From Desulfarculales bacterium UBA696 (GTDB lineage Bacteria > Desulfobacterota > Syntrophobacteria > Syntrophobacterales > Syntrophobacteraceae): a DNA stretch of 15,198 bases. A program made the translations under genes and the position numbers. Shown here piece by piece: positions 14,745-15,198 of the stretch (within the stretch, counting starts at the first letter, position 1; the number at the start of each line of letters is the position of its first letter). The notes beneath the pieces were generated by a model, which ran no database searches, was not told the origin of the DNA, and saw only the letters and a program-made list of their open reading frames with translations. The DNA lies in the NCBI GenBank assembly GCA_002298995.1, contig DBMO01000024.1, positions 94,908-110,105 of the forward strand, in the 5' to 3' direction.

Positions 14745-14768
14745 ACCCTCCCAGCACTTTGGGAGGGT
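14745..14768 (+). promoter_or_regulatory. Hairpin that hides the transposase ribosome binding site
   Basis: ACCCTCCCA (14745-14753) pairs perfectly with TGGGAGGGT (14760-14768) around a GCACTT loop. The right arm contains the GGGAGG that would serve as Shine-Dalgarno for the ATG at 14775. Transcripts entering from outside would therefore fold and block translation. This is the known protective logic of several insertion sequences (for example IS10). Here it is inferred from sequence alone. Confidence 0.55.
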
Positions 14769-14774
14769 GGGGCC

Positions 14775-14995
14775 ATGAATTCAGGTAAAACCGTTCTCCG
14801 TCAGTTGCTCCAGTTTCTCCCCCGGCACGACTTCAACGTCCGGGTTCGCCGGTACCGAGGAGAGCACTGGGCAAAATCCTTTACCGCGTTTGATCAATTC
14901 CTCTGCCGGCATGTGCCCAGCTGTCGGGACGTGAAAGCCCGCGGGACATTGAAACATGCCTAAATTCCCACCGACCTCGAAGATCAGCGGATTAG
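14775..14995 (+). pseudogene. 5' fragment of an IS4-type transposase (DUF4372 N-terminal domain), frameshifted
   Basis: From ATG 14775 the frame reads MNSGKTVLRQLLQFLPRHDF, then YRGEHWAKSFTAFDQFLC. This is the recognisable N-terminal DUF4372 domain of IS4-family transposases. After FLC (about 14906) one base appears to be missing. Shifting frame restores AQLSGRESPRDIETCLNSH, the next conserved stretch, until TAG at 14993-14995. The expected KLYH-x-G and VSR-x-TLADAN segment and the DDE catalytic core (some 300 residues) are absent downstream. This is a dead remnant, with its hairpin-covered ribosome site preserved. Confidence 0.8.
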
Positions 14996-15140
14996 TTTCC
15001 AGCTTTCCCGCCGGGCGGTGGGGCGTGGGATGGTCAGGAATGATATTGTCGAGCTACTCGGGGTTGGCGCCGGTATTGAAACATGGCGAGCGTGATGCCT
15101 TTATCGAAGTCGTTACGTGATCAAGTTGCGCCTAAAAATC

Positions 15141-15167
15141 GATGGGTTCCGCTCCGCTCCACCCATC
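15141..15167. repeat. REP-like palindromic element
   Basis: GATGGGT (15141-15147) and ACCCATC (15161-15167) are inverted around a TCCGCTCCGCTCC loop and are followed by CTAC. Sequences of the form GTAGGATGGGT...ACCCATC with a GAGCG-type loop are dispersed in many proteobacterial and cyanobacterial genomes (remembered pattern, not searched). Only one copy is in this window. The rest of 14996-15198 has no supported gene. Confidence 0.45.
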
Positions 15168-15198
15168 CTACACGTTCAGTCTGCGTGCGAGGTTAAGA

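Overview
The window looks like chromosomal DNA of a Gram-negative bacterium. Several products have Sec signal peptides, one is an outer-membrane beta-barrel, one is a two-domain periplasmic chaperone-like protein, and one is a transmembrane chemoreceptor. Mid-range GC content and the gene mix (Cache chemoreceptor, orphan phosphate-type binding protein, VWA and metallophosphoesterase secreted proteins) would fit a Desulfobacterota / deltaproteobacterial genome. That placement is inference; no rRNA, tRNA or ribosomal gene is present to test it.

Layout. (1) 1-1967, minus: secreted VWA-domain protein with at least five ~88-residue tandem repeats, running off the left edge. (2) 2080-2564, minus: frameshifted remnant of a PF04185-type phosphoesterase/acid phosphatase. 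(3) 2640-4478, minus: secreted calcineurin-like phosphoesterase ending in six near-identical 47-residue repeats. (4) 4479-5516: non-coding stretch holding a small chemoreceptor fossil (4725-4838). (5) 5517-11079, plus: the most interesting part. Four paralogous small secreted beta-rich proteins surround a PapD/DUF916-like two-domain chaperone and a ~750-residue outer-membrane barrel with C-terminal Ig/SdrD_B-like domains. (6) 11188-11520, minus: small ORF of uncertain status in AT-richer DNA. (7) 11802-14436, minus: a PstS-like binding protein followed by a Cache chemoreceptor, probably one transcript. (8) 14745-15198: decayed IS4-type transposase start with a hairpin over its ribosome binding site, and a REP-like palindrome.

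How the parts may work together. Region 5 reads as one export-and-assembly locus. The small proteins share a strand-like N-terminus, a central SGSD-IP motif and a C-terminal NSW...G-Y...Y-L-x-x-P signature. They are encoded next to a chaperone (ATGA overlap with the third one) and a barrel. This is the logic of chaperone-usher pili, but the sequences resemble neither canonical fimbrial subunits nor a PF00577 usher. The subunit C-termini and the chaperone instead recall the WxL / DUF916 pairs of Firmicutes. Region 7 suggests that the periplasmic binding protein presents a ligand to the chemoreceptor. The flanks (regions 1-3 and 8) carry repeat-rich secreted proteins and gene fossils, suggesting an accessory, rearranging part of the genome.
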